DNA of 64,000 nt, taken from the NCBI GenBank assembly GCA_033558025.1, contig JAUCEF010000005.1, positions 6,200,001 through 6,264,000 on the forward strand. The letters are read 5' to 3'. Shown piece by piece: positions 8,605-19,229 of this stretch. Both the position numbers and the translations under genes were made by a program. Source of the stretch: Phytophthora sp. 'mugwort' (lineage: Eukaryota > Oomycota > Peronosporomycetes > Peronosporales > Peronosporaceae). The number at the start of each line of letters is the position of its first letter. Position 1 is the first letter of the stretch. Below the pieces are notes generated by a model that was not told where the DNA came from, did not search any database, and was given only the letters and a program-made list of their open reading frames with translations.

Positions 8605-11600
8605 TCCTCCGGCGAGTGACTTCGAGTCGAAGCTTGTGGAACTCTTCGACGAGAACCATCCAGTGGGAGACGTGGTTGATGTCGCTTTCATATTCCCATG
8701 TTGCCTCGTGGTCTGGGTATCCGTTCCACTTGACCAACCATTATTTCTTGCGGTTCACGATTCGGTGTTTAAGAAGTTTTTCGACGAAATACATTTCTTC
8801 ACCGGTGTTCTCGTCCACGACGACGCGCGATGTTTTGGGTATTGGTCGGCTCTTGAACCGCTCGTGATCTTAGACAAAATGCGCTAAAATATCCACATTA
8901 AATGTGGGGTTCATTCTCTGCATGTTTGCGAATAATTGGAGTTTTGCGACGTTTTCCCCGATCATTTTGGCGATTTTGAATGGACCGATCTTTCTTGCTG
9001 CAAGTTTTGCACGTTTAACTTCCATGTCCTGTGCTGCGTGTCGAAGGGGAAGACGGCGAGTGTCGAGCATCACCAACTCGCCCACTTTGAACGCAACGTC
9101 ATTGCGCTTTTGGTCATAATAGCGTTTTTGTGACTCTTGTGCGTGCTTTAAATGCACTCTTGCTTGTTCGACGAGCTTCTGCCGATCTTCGTGGAATGTT
9201 TTCGCGAATTCGGCAATGTCGAGTTCGGGGTTGTTAGCGCTCGTAGCTAGCGCTGTTAGGAGTCCGATAGGTAGTCGCTCTTTGCGTCCCGTGTCGATTT
9301 CGAACGGCGACAGTCCCGTTGAGGCACGTGTGCATACTCTGTCGTTGGTAATTTTTCTGACCAATCCTGGCCATGATACGAAGTCATACAACGAAGTGCG
9401 TCTTCCAGAACGAGATTCTGTCTCTCTGTCTGGCCGTCAGCCTGAGCTCGGTGCGCGGTTGTCATGTTCAATTTGATGCCCATAATTTTAGCGAGCGAAC
9501 GCCAAAATTTCGATGTAAATTTCGGGTCTCGATCGCTGATGATGACTGCGGGTATTCCATGGTGTCGCACGACATTGTCGAAAAAGATGTGGGCAGTTTT
9601 CTCTGCGTCGTCCGTTGTATTCACTGCGATGTACTTGGGACGTTTTGAAAGTTTGTCGACGACTGTTAGGATCGCATCAAATCCGTTGGATTCCGGTAAG
9701 CCGGTGATGAAGTCCATTGACACCACTTCCCAACATTCTTTGGGGATTGGAATAGGAACGAGTTTCCCATTTTTCTTGGCGTTGCTGTGTTTCTATCTTG
9801 CACATGTTTCGCAACTTGTGACGTAGTCGTAGATGTCTTTCTCCATGTTTTTCCAGTAGTACCATTGTGCAACCCGAAGGAATGTGCGCCGAACTCCGGG
9901 ATGTGCTGCGATGGCTGCGTCGTGCAAACCCGAGATGATATTTGTGCGAAGTTGGTAGTCGTTCGGCACACAAAGTCGCAATGTCTTGTTTTGCGTGTGT
10001 AAATATACTAGCTCGTCGATTATCTCGAATTTGTTGGAGTTGATGCCTTCTTTGATGTCCTTGTCGCTTTTGTAACCTTGCACAAACATTTTTTGAACGG
10101 AAGGTGCGAGTGTCATAAAGCTGTGTGACACAGTCATGGCGAAGGAAATTTGAGGCAAAGACGCTCCCCCGACAATTTGCTTCGCCGTGGGTGTGGCACG
10201 AAAGCTTTCTTTATACGCAATTGCATGCATCCTGCATTGATCCGAGCAACGATGGAACTGGATAGAGCTGACGTCGCTGGGTTGTCGCGATAATGCGTCT
10301 GCAACCGCATTCAAACTTCCACTAACATGATGGATCTGGAAGTTGAATTGCGCGAAAAATGTCAAATAGCGTGCTAACTTGGAAGACACTTTAGGATGGT
10401 GCAACAACCATGAGCATGCGCTGTTGTCGGTGAAGAGGACAAAAGGCCGTCCGTAGAGGTAGTGACGCCATTTCTCGAGTCCTGTTTTGATCGCGAATAA
10501 TTCCTTCTCGTGTGTGGGCCAATTCAGCTCGTGTGGTCCCAGCCTCTTCGAGTAGAACGCAATTGGATGGTCGTTTGTGCCATATTTTTGCGAAAGAACT
10601 CCACCAACACAGTGTCCCGACGCATCCGTGGTTACAATAAATTCGCGTTCGAAGTCAGGCAATTTAAGCACAGGCGCAATTTGCAGAGCGTCTTTGAGTG
10701 CTTGAAATGCGTTGTTTTGCGATGCATGCCATTCCCATTTTGCATCTTTCTTGACTAACGCGCTCAAAGGCAGCGCTAGTGTAGCGAAGTTGCAGATAAA
10801 CCGACGGTAGTAGCCTGCAAGTCCTAGAAAGCTCTGAAACTCTTTGGTGTTTGCTGGTGTCGTCCATTTGGCGATAGCCTCCGTCTTCTTCGTGTTGACA
10901 GCGATGCCTTGTGCGGAGACGGTGTGTCCGAGGAAGTTAACCGATTTTGCGCCAAAATGACACTTGGTAACTTGAGCGTACAATTTCTCGCGTTGCAGTA
11001 CTTGGAACAGCGTCTCTAGATGCCCAGTGTGTTCGTCCATAGTCTTGGAGAAGACGCAAATGTCGTCAAGATAGACCACAATAAATGAGTATTTGCCAAA
11101 CAGAACCCGCATGAGACGTGACCACACGCCCGGCATGCCTGCAAGACCCATTGGTGCAACACACCATTGATATGTCTCTGTGTGTGTGCGGAATGCGGTG
11201 TATTTGCGAGACTCAGGCGATATGCGCATTTGGTGGTAACCCTGCGCGAGATCGAGCACTGAGAACACCGTAGCACCGTGCATTTTGTCGAACAGCTCTT
11301 CCATTCGCGGTAAAGGGATTCTTGGAACTATGGTTTGCGAATTAACATACCGATAGTCAATAACCCAACGAATCGGTAGTGTTGCATTCCCGGATCGCAC
11401 CCACTCCGATCGTGAAGGTTGTGTCCCTGTTTGCGGATCTCTTTTGGGAATACCAAACACATTGGACACCCAGGGAGAATCGGAGATTTCAATCCATCCC
11501 TTCTTCAGCTTCTCTTCCACAAACAGGTCGAGAGCGTCTTGCTCCGTCTTGGACAACCGAAAAGGCGGACGATTGCTTGGTTTTGCGTCTGGTTTTGTTG

Positions 11601-12237
11601 TCAACTCGAACTCGACGCGGCGGTGAGGTGGTAACCCGTCTGGTAATGCCTTGGGGAAAACTTCTTGATACGTCGCAATTAGCGACTCGATGCGTGTTGG
11701 TATAGTTGACAGTTGCGTATCGACCTGGCACGCCTTGACGCGGTAGACCTCTTCGTAGCTTTGTTGTTTGAGCCTTTTTGCAAACTCCACACTGGAGACT
11801 TGTGCCGCAATTTTTATCGCAATTTGTGTTGCGGGTTGCTCGTATTGTGTGCGTTCACGTTCTTGTCGTGATATTTCTGGTCGATGGTCGGATTCGATGT
11901 CCAAACTTGGCTTAGCGGTTGGTTGAGCAGGATTCAATACACCTGGTGTGGGTTCGATTCCCAAAGGCCACCTTTTATTGTTGCCTTCCTCAAAGCTGAC
12001 TTCGTGCGTCTGATAGTTGATCTGGGGATTGTACCGATGGTAAAAGGGCTTTCCCAGGATCATGTCTTGTCCATCGCCCATTTTCCACTCGATGACGCGG
12101 ATGTTGAAACTTCGACCCCCTACCTCGAGGTCCACCAATCCATGCTTGGCCTCTCGAGTCGTGGTGGTTGTGCCATCGAACCTCTTGACCTTGATGTGTT
12201 CGGAGGTGGCCAGGTGGCCGAGTACTCCAGGCTTCAC
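8600..12237 (-). pseudogene. Gypsy pol: protease, RT, RNase H, integrase, chromodomain
   Basis: From 12237 to 9793 a long frame encodes the rest of the protease, then RT with LPRMEELFDKM, SVLDLAQGYHQMRI and the catalytic VYLDDICVFS, RNase H (TTDASGHCVGGVL) and the integrase zinc finger (H-H-C-C ending SCETCAR). A TAG at 9793-9795 interrupts it. The integrase core continues in the same sense (MDFITG, SDRDPKF, GQTERQN giving D-D-E), breaks frame around 9330-9390, and resumes to 8870 (KVGELVMLDTRRLPL). After a TAA at 8870-8872 a chromodomain follows (YFVEKLLKHRIV ... WLVKWNGYPDHEATWEYE, about 8680-8794), itself holding a TAA at 8741-8743, and the frame ends at 8602. Chromodomains guide integration to heterochromatin marks in chromoviruses. 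Confidence 0.88.
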
Positions 12238-13421
12238 AATGTTGTCGGTGGCTCACTGTCGAACATAACTATCACGTCGTTGCCGTTGCACTTGGCAGGG
12301 ATACGCACTAACTCATGTTCCCCGTATTCCTCCTTGGAGATGGGGGTGTTGTGGTTAACTTCCACTACAGTCTCCTCTCTCGCACTTGGTGTTGGATCGA
12401 CGACGAATTCCACGGTGTTGGTTTCCGTGTTGTGAGTGTCATACTCTTCGATGTCGTGAGTACCATACTCCTCGGTGTTTCCCTCCTGTTCGAAGTAATT
12501 GACCGCCGTTCTGCGCCAAGGCTGATTTGCAGGGGCACCGTTGCTTTGTCTGCGTGCATCGCTGTTCTTCTTCTTGTAGCATTCGCTGATGAGATGCCCA
12601 GTCTTCTTACAATACGCACAAACTTTCCGTGGCTGGTGTGATGGTTGCGGATTATACCGAACTTGTGCGTTGTCGATTTCCATGGGTTCCGGACCCGAAT
12701 TACGCGGCTGGTATGGTCGACCAAACTTCGTGTTCCTGGCGAACTGGGGAGCTTGTTGCTGATACCTTGGTTGACTTGAGAACCTTTGTGGAGGTCGCTG
12801 GTGGCAGTCATACCGTTGATTGAACGATCCGCCGAAATGAGTGCGTTCGTACTCGAGGGCAACTGCAAAGCACTCCGAGATCGTGTCGCATTGGCGGTAT
12901 TCCACTTCGCGGCCTAATTGGGCGACAAGTCCACGCGTAAAGTACGTGATTTTGTCCAGTGCACTAATGTCTTTGACTTGCGTCAGCAACATTCGGAACC
13001 TGCCAATGTAGTCTTCGAGGGACTTGCATCGATTCTGACGCAACTGGTATAGTTGGTCACGCAACCGACGCTGATTGTCCCGAGGCACAAACTCATTCGT
13101 GAGTAAGTGCATGAGGTCTTGCACGTCATGGACATTGCTGCGGTTCAGCATGTACCACGCGGCTGCATTTCCTCGGAAGTTTGCGCTCATCATGGCCACA
13201 ATGCGTGAGCCGTTGACTGGGTCTTCCCAGTTGATGTTTTTGGCCTCAAGGAACCGCATGACTTGGTCAAAGTATAGATCGACCGATTCTCCAATCTCAC
13301 CCGAAAAATGTGGGAGTGAGATGCCTTCGACTCGCGTTTCTTTGCGTGCGAGTTGCTCCATAAGTTGTTGCTGCCTTTCGGCGAGCTCTGTCATTTGTTT
13401 CACTAGATCGCGGGTACTCAT
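12234..13421 (-). CDS. Gypsy gag with CCHC zinc knuckle, start of protease
   Basis: 395-residue frame. A coiled-coil N-terminus (LVKQMTELAERQQQLMEQL) precedes a retrotransposon gag core (VDLYFDQVMRFLE, LTNEFVPRDNQRRLRDQLY, SLEDYIGRFRMLL), then a Gln/Arg-rich linker and one zinc knuckle CAYCKKTGHLISEC (CX2CX4HX4C). The C-terminus runs into a retropepsin: VIVMFDSE, where the family has DSG. The frame then ends at TGA, and the protease continues in the next frame at 12237. A single missing G at the DSG codon (about 12250-12260) explains both the lost Gly and the frame change. Gag forms the particle that packages element RNA. Confidence 0.85.
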   Translation of the reverse strand: MSTRDLVKQMTELAERQQQLMEQLARKETRVEGISLPHFSGEIGESVDLYFDQVMRFLEAKNINWEDPVNGSRIVAMMSANFRGNAAAWYMLNRSNVHDVQDLMHLLTNEFVPRDNQRRLRDQLYQLRQNRCKSLEDYIGRFRMLLTQVKDISALDKITYFTRGLVAQLGREVEYRQCDTISECFAVALEYERTHFGGSFNQRYDCHQRPPQRFSSQPRYQQQAPQFARNTKFGRPYQPRNSGPEPMEIDNAQVRYNPQPSHQPRKVCAYCKKTGHLISECYKKKNSDARRQSNGAPANQPWRRTAVNYFEQEGNTEEYGTHDIEEYDTHNTETNTVEFVVDPTPSAREETVVEVNHNTPISKEEYGEHELVRIPAKCNGNDVIVMFDSEPPTTL

Positions 13422-13501
13422 TTTCCTAATTGCCTCTTTTGTTTGTTTGTTCGTTTTTTTTTTATACCAATTTGCTATACCAAAAAAATGAGCGCTTATT
13501 A

Positions 13502-13834
13502 TTAAGCCCTATTAGAAGTTCCTGACTTGTTTCTGCGGATTTTCTTGTACGAGGTGATCTGCCGGTCCGTGAAAGCGGTGAGTAAGTCTTCGACCTGCTC
13601 GAGACGGTGATTGAGGCGATCCGTCAGTTCTTGCAGCAGGTTGCGGGCGTCCGAGTCCTTGGCGTTGGGGATTTCGTTCCGAATAAACTTGACAAGCTTT
13701 TGTTGCTTGACGAGGATGCCAAATAGGTCGTGGCGAAGCTTATCGATTTTAGCTTTGTCGCCAGGGTACTTAAAGAGATCCCCGGTACTTCTGCAAAAGC
13801 AGGCTTCCGTTTCCCGGGTTTTTCTCTTTCCCAT
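13502..13834 (-). CDS. Small ORF in the gypsy leader, unknown function
   Basis: 110 residues from an ATG at 13834 (MGKRKTRETEAC), ending 80 nt before the gag ATG. The frame is also open upstream to 14062. The C-terminal two thirds are charged and predicted helical/coiled coil by eye (DLFGILVKQQKLVKFIRNE, NLLQELTDRLNHRLEQVEDLL) with a basic tail (YKKIRRNKSG). No family recognised. It lies between the PBS and gag on the sense strand of the element, where simple gypsy elements have only an untranslated leader. Confidence 0.45.
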   Translation of the reverse strand: MGKRKTRETEACFCRSTGDLFKYPGDKAKIDKLRHDLFGILVKQQKLVKFIRNEIPNAKDSDARNLLQELTDRLNHRLEQVEDLLTAFTDRQITSYKKIRRNKSGTSNRA

Positions 13835-14198
13835 ACGCTTGGGGTCGAGAGGGGTGACCTTGCCAACCGTCCGGACAACTGTTGCGCAACCAGCTAGTGT
13901 ACGACACGTTATAGGGAAGTTATCCTCCGTGTTAGCAATGGCGGGGCAGGCACACGGCACTAAACCACAGACCCAAAGCTTGGAGTTCCCTATGTGATGC
14001 GCGATTGTCACCAGCAACGGCACAAACCAGTCCGAAAACCAGACAAGGATTTGTAGGAACAAGTCACCTTCTGGCTATGCCACCCAGTAACTTGTTCGAT
14101 GTGCGAGGGAGACCTTCCGGCGTATGCCACCCAGTCAACCACTCGCAAATGGGACCTCTTGAGCAGTTGCAGACCCTTCGGAGACTTGACCAACAAGT

Positions 14199-14205
14199 GC
14201 TACCA
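14199..14205 (-). other. Gypsy primer binding site
   Basis: Two bases inside the 5' LTR, the minus strand reads TGGTAGC, complementary to a tRNA 3' end GCTACCA as found in initiator-Met tRNAs of some eukaryotes (the Ty1/Ty3 arrangement). The match beyond seven bases is not verifiable here. Confidence 0.55.
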
Positions 14206-14207
14206 CT

Positions 14208-14742
14208 TGTAATGATGCGGGGCGGAGGAGAAGGAGAAGGAGTTGTCGGTAGGAAGGAAATTTGGAAGTGATTCATTTTGGGCGGTCCTTAGTTTGCTAG
14301 CGCTATATCTAAGCCGCCATGGAGGCTCTTGTGTGTCCTTTGTGCCACGCTGGATATTCTCCGCACGGTGACCAACCATTCCTCTACATCACATGCAAAC
14401 CTACACGTCACACTCTATTGACTATCTGATTGGCTGGAGACTCTGGGACATTCTCTGGTTTCGTCATCATGATAATGATTGCGTGTACCATGAGTGTAGT
14501 TCACATAGGTGATCCTAGGAAGATGTCGTGGTGTCGCGCGGCGCCTCCTTATGTGCAATTTATGCAAAATATGCAAAATAAAATGTGTTATCGATGGGAC
14601 TCAAACCCGTGACCTTTGCCTTGGACGATAGAAACTTTACGTCTGCACCAGACTGTGCGTATATCGATTGTGTCGGGACTAAAGGTTTTACCCATACGTA
14701 ACCGATGTAAAATGTGTCGTAATTGCAAACCACATCCTTACA
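14208..14742 (-). repeat. Gypsy 5' LTR (right copy)
   Basis: 535 bp, almost identical to 8069-8604, with the same TGTAA/TTACA termini. Because the element is in minus orientation this copy drives transcription leftwards. It is followed by CTGGC (14743-14747). Confidence 0.93.
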
Positions 14743-15777
14743 CTGGCTGAGTTCCCGCTCGGCGGTGGACGCCCCGGAAGAAAGCATTTCTCTCAAGGCC
14801 TCGTCCCGGGAGCTTCCATTGCCGGCGGTTTTGGCACAGGCGTTCGGTCCTGGTGGAATACCTTCAAGACGCAGCTTCGCACCGCTCAGGAACTCGATGG
14901 TCATCGCTGGCACGATTTCCACTGCCGCGCGGTCCTCCAGCTGTCTCTGACAAGTGACGCGGACACTTGGTTCCGCGATATACGTGAACGTGGTCTTGCC
15001 ACCTCTCTCGACATCGCTGGGGACCTAGCTATTGGCCAGTTCACGTCGATGCTACCGACTCTCTCCATTGTTCATCGCTTTAAAAACACAGTCAAGCTCC
15101 CTGAGGAATCGTTTGCGTCGTTCGCCGAGCGGCTAATTGACATCGCTGAATTCATGCCTGGTGGCATGGCCGTCCAAACGAACGCTGACCTTGCCCTCGA
15201 GAGTTTCATTGCCAAGGCCTACTGGAAGCATTCAACACAGCTAGGCGGGTGCGTGCGCGCGGTTCTCACGACGACATCGGACAAGAAACTGGTCATTCAA
15301 CTGGCTGTCAACGAATACGTGGCCATTGACGGGACTACAGGAGTTCGTCGGTCCTCCTTTGGTAACTGGTACTCCAATGGCGGCAACAAGCGAATCAATT
15401 CCGAAAGCGGCTCCATCTCAGCTAACACGACCCTGCCTGTCATGGGTGCAGTCGTTGAACGGAAGCGCAAGATGCCTAGCCGGTCTAGTGGCCGTGGCAC
15501 TCGCGGAAGCTACGTTGGGGGTGGTCGCAACAACAGCAACCTGTCGCGTGCCCCCCCCCCGGCAACACCTGAACACCGAATTGTTTCAATTGCGGGCTCT
15601 CCGGCCATAAGAAGTATGAGTGTACCAACCTTCCCAGCAACGACGCGCTGGTCATCAAGCTCCAAGGAACTGTCGCGGCGGCTGTACAGGCGGAGGCAGC
15701 ACACGCGGACGAGGCCTGAAGAACGGGCGTCAGATGGTCCTCAGTTATTCTCGATACTGGGGCTTCGTACCACCTGA
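14743..15777 (+). pseudogene. Copia gag, continuation right of the gypsy insertion
   Basis: Directly after the gypsy LTR the second CTGGC copy continues the gag codons begun at 7878 without a stop. It encodes a UBN2/retrotransposon gag-like core (ELDGHRWHDFHCRAVLQLSL, SDADTWFRDI, FKNTVKLPEESFASFAERL) and a basic Arg/Gly-rich region (SSGRGTRGSYVGGGRN). A homopolymer of 10 C at about 15550-15559 precedes loss of the expected zinc-knuckle motif, so a frameshift there is likely. The frame stops at 15777. Confidence 0.65.
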
Positions 15778-15779
15778 CT

Positions 15780-18700
15780 GGCCACCTACACGACCTCTCG
15801 AACACGAGGGAAGTCACGCCTCCTGTCCATGTCACTGTCTCAGACGGCCGCAGTGTGACCATCAAGATGATGGGGGATCTCAGCTTCGAGACCGTCGTCA
15901 CGGCTGGGCGCAATGAAGAGCGTCAGCAGATCTGTATTCCGAATGTGTACCATGTGCCCGGTCTCTCCATCACCCTTGTTTCGTTCGGGCAGCTTGTTCG
16001 GGCTGGCCACATCGTCCGCTACGGGCAAAATACATTCAGCGCCACGAAGATCCGCCAACAGAAGCTGTTCTTCCAGGCCATTAACAGCAACGGCGTTTAC
16101 GAGATACGCATACCGACGACCTTCTCTCACGTCGCCATCAAGGCCACGCTTGTTGCTCGCCGTCAACCAGCAATCCGCGTACCCAAGCCCGAACCGCTTG
16201 ATGTCTGGCATCGGCGTCTCGGACACCTTCACTACGATGCCTGTCGCCTGGCACGGAGTGGTGCGGTTGACGGAATTGTACTTCACCCTGGGTCAAAGCC
16301 TGCCCCGTGTCGTGTATGTGCCATCACGAAAATTACGGCAGCACCAGCTCCTACCGAACGCAGCAGTTCCGACGAAATAGCAGCTGGCGTCTGCCATTTG
16401 GACCTTGCTGGTCCCATTCGTGTGTCGTATCACATGGAAACACCTACTTCATGGTCGCGGTCTGGCGCGACTACGTGACCTTCTTCGGGCTGAACTCCAA
16501 GGATGAAGCATCAGCGAAGACCAAGACGTTTCGGCAGTTTAGAGCACGACAAGCCAGCATTCCTGTGTCCTCCATGAAAACCCTCCGCACCGACGGCGGC
16601 ACGGAGTTTCTCAACACGGACTTTCGTCAGATTATAGCTGAGGAAGGTTTGTGTCACCATCACACGGCTCGCTACCGGAGTCAGCAAAATGGCGTCGGGG
16701 ACGTGCCATTCGCACATTCACTGAAATGGCGGCTGCCATGCTGATCGACTCCAAGCTGCCTCACTACTTGTGGGAAGACGCCCTTGTACACGCGGCGTAC
16801 GTACGAAATCGCATCCCGAAACGTGGAGCTGCGGTTACGCCCCACGAACGACTGCTAGGCGGCAAACACAATCTCCAGAATACGCCAGCGTTCGGCCAGT
16901 CGCTGGTCATCAAAACGCCCAACCCGCTGCGACGCAAAACGATTCGTTTTCACGGGCGGGGTAACATTGGGGCGTTCGTCGGTTTTTCTGAGGCCGTCAA
17001 AGCATTCAAAGTGTACGTGCCAAATGATGGCCGGCCGGTCAAATACACCACGGACATCGTTCCGCTGAACACGATGCTCTACGAAGACATAGTTCTCCCA
17101 GGCGGTACCCAAGAGCCGCCGGAAGAAGGGGGAGGCGACAAGAGCACCCTGTTTGACGAAGACGACTCAACTACACAGGACGCGGCTCGCAGCAAAGCGG
17201 TCACATCGATGCTACAAAACACGGGCTGGCGGCCAGACCGAGTGGAAGAATTCAACGGAGGCAGCGAGATCACGGCCGCGCGACGATCGGAACGAATATC
17301 CTAACGCAAAATCAGCGCAGCATTCATCTGTCTTGCCGAAGTAATTCGGGAGCCACTCAATGTGGTGGAAGCGCGTCGGTCATTAGAGTGGCCGGAGTGG
17401 GAACGAGCTACGTAAGTTGAAGTTCGCGCGCTAGAAGCTAATAACACGTTCGTGCTCGTCGACCCTCCACCTGGTGCCCACATTCTGGACAATACCGTCC
17501 AGTTCCGTGTGAAAACTGGCCCCGACGGCGAGATCATTCAATTCAAAGTGAGAGTCTGCGCTCGAGGAGATCGTCAGATTACAGTATCGACTACGTCGAT
17601 ACTCATGCACCCGTAGACGACCTTACGTGCGTACGAAATCTTTCTCGTCATCGCAGTAAAGATGAAGATGGTCATGCGGCAAGGAGACGTGCCAGCAGCT
17701 TACCTCAAGGTCCCCATCAAAGAGACGATCTACATACGACAAATGAAAGGTTTTGAGGCGCCTGGCAAGGAAGGTAAAGTGTAGCCCCTCAGAAGTGTAC
17801 GAGCTTCTTGAGGGGCCACACTTTACCTTCCTTGCCAGGCGCCTTACGAGCTCAAGCAAGCCGGACGCGAATGGAACAAGGAGATCGACGCTTACCTGCG
17901 AAGCTACGGACTGAAGCCCACGACAGGTGATGCTTGCCTTTATTATATGTGGGTGGCTGACGGTCTACTTCTAGTGTGCCTCTACGTAGACGACATTATG
18001 GTGGCACACAACAGAAGAAAAACAAGTGCTCCGCCTCATGACGGCACTTAACGCCAAGTATTAAGACAAAGACCTAGGGGTCCCGAACCAGTTCCTGGGA
18101 ATGCGACTGCGCCACACACCCTCCGGAGACATCGATATAGCTCAAGCCGCGTACATCAATGAAGTCCTGTATCGCTTTGCGATGGATCCCAGGCGACCGT
18201 TAAATACCCCAATGGTGCCCAACAGCCGTCTCGACGATCTGACCAGCAAGCCGACTCCAGAAGAAGTCGAGATGATGAGCAGAATGCCGTACCGCCGAGT
18301 CGTCGGCAGTCTACTGTATTTAGCACGAGTGTCACGGCCAGACGTTGCCTTCGCAGTCAACCTGATCGCTAGGCACTGTGCTGTGCTCAACCGCGCAAGG
18401 TCGCGTGGGACGCAGCCAAGACCTGCTATGATATCTTTACCAGACACGAGAGCTCAAACTGGTACTAAAGGCCGAGAGCGACGACATGCGGCTGGCGACC
18501 GACGCTGACTTCGTCAATGACAAGGAAGACAGGAAGTCTGTGTCAGGCTTCGTGGTGTTCCTCTTCGGTGCGGCAATTGCGTGGAGTTCGCAGAAGCAGA
18601 CGATCGTCGCCCAATCGAGCACAACAGCGGAGTTCATAGCTGCCAACGACGGCTTGCTCCAAGCCGAGCGGATCAAGCTCGTAGTTGACGAGATTATTGC

Positions 18701-18960
18701 GAAAAGCCCTATCAAGGTCGACCTCACGGTTCGCATCGATAACCAGCCAACGATCAAGAGGATTCAACATGCGGCTCCTCCGGCGCGCAAAAGGCAGTGG
18801 ACATCCGATTCCACGCACTGAAGGATGCGTGGAAACAAGGCCTGATGAGTCTCGAGTACGTTCCGACGTCCAGTAATCCAGCTGATCTGCTGACAAAGTC
18901 GCTCCATCACACAGAGCTCCTCAAGACACGCAACCTATGCGGCATGCACTGGCTCGTGGG
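15780..18960 (+). pseudogene. Copia pol: integrase, reverse transcriptase, RNase H (multiply frameshifted)
   Basis: 15855-16478 carries the GAG-pre-integrase motif DVWHRRLGHLHYDACRLARS and the integrase zinc-finger end CRVCAITK. The integrase core continues in another frame (16307-16744: LRTDGGTEFLNTDF, TARYRSQQNGV). A third frame (16651-17304) gives LPHYLWEDALVHAAYVRNRI and the copia integrase C-terminus. RT pieces follow: [11 protein letters not shown] (about 17550), QGDVPAAYLKVPIKETIYI (about 17690), [13 protein letters not shown] (about 17845) and the catalytic [13 protein letters not shown] (about 17970). 18101-18470 holds RRVVGSLLYLARVSRPDVAF, and RNase H lies at 18486-18960 (DRKSVSGFVVF, AIAWSSQKQTIVAQSSTTAE, SSNPADLLTKSL). 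At least five frame changes make it non-functional. Confidence 0.85.
17757..17843. repeat. Near-perfect inverted duplication (hairpin) in copia RT
   Basis: A 39-nt left arm (17757-17795) and a 40-nt right arm (17804-17843) are reverse complements except one mismatch and one extra base, with an 8-nt spacer TGTACGAG. The arm encodes the RT segment GFEAPGKE; the inverted copy interrupts the reading frame just before YELKQAG. The copy is not part of a normal copia RT. Confidence 0.9.
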
Positions 18961-18996
18961 GGACGCCTCAAAATGGGGCGGTGCTTGCGGGGGAGG

Positions 18997-19229
18997 TGTT
19001 GGACCGCCAGCTGGGCAAGCAGCGCTCCATGAGTGGAGCTAGCGTAGCGCGCGTCATAGCGTGTGTAGGACCAGGACCACGGCCAGGTCCTGAGGGATCC
19101 GGCACGCACTTCCCGAGGGAAAGGCATCGCGTTCCGCAGGATCGAGGTCCGCAAGGTTCTAGCATGCTAAATAGATCACTTTGACATTTGCCTTGTGTAT
19201 GCAAGTACGTCGACCTAATATGTTCAACA
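18997..19229 (+). repeat. Copia 3' LTR
   Basis: 233 bp from TGTTGGACC to TTCAACA, preceded by a purine tract. Similar to 7635-7861. Directly to the right a 50-bp unit beginning TGTTCAACAAGCACAATAC (19221) repeats at 19271. Confidence 0.8.

Larger units (their letters stand above)
8069..14742 (-). mobile_element. Ty3/gypsy chromovirus retrotransposon, full length
   Basis: 6674-bp element in minus orientation, bounded by near-identical LTRs (8069-8604 and 14208-14742) and a CTGGC target duplication. The minus strand encodes, in order, a small leader ORF, gag with a zinc knuckle, aspartic protease, RT (YLDD), RNase H, integrase (HHCC plus DD35E) and a C-terminal chromodomain, the order of Ty3/gypsy chromoviruses. 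I see only two substitutions and one single-base indel between the LTRs, so insertion is recent. Nevertheless the polyprotein carries a frameshift in the protease, an in-frame TAG in the integrase, another frame break in the integrase and two in-frame TAA codons near the end. This copy cannot encode a full Pol and was probably mobilised by proteins of another copy. Confidence 0.93.
7635..19229 (+). mobile_element. Ty1/copia LTR retrotransposon, decayed, split by a gypsy insertion
   Basis: Two related direct repeats bound the element (7635-7861 and 18997-19229). The right copy has the TGTTG...CAACA termini of LTRs; the left begins TATTG, one base off. Between them, on the plus strand, lie gag, GAG-pre-integrase, integrase, reverse transcriptase with a YVDD box and RNase H in copia order (integrase before RT). 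A polypurine run (GGGGGAGG, about 18989-18996) precedes the right LTR as expected for a PPT. Pol has several frameshifts and stops, so the copy is dead. Its gag is interrupted by a gypsy element at 8069-14742. No clear 5-bp target duplication flanks it. Confidence 0.85.

Noticed and set aside
13075..13491. Plus-strand 138-residue frame across the gypsy gag
   Set aside because: Antisense of the gag frame, no independent support.
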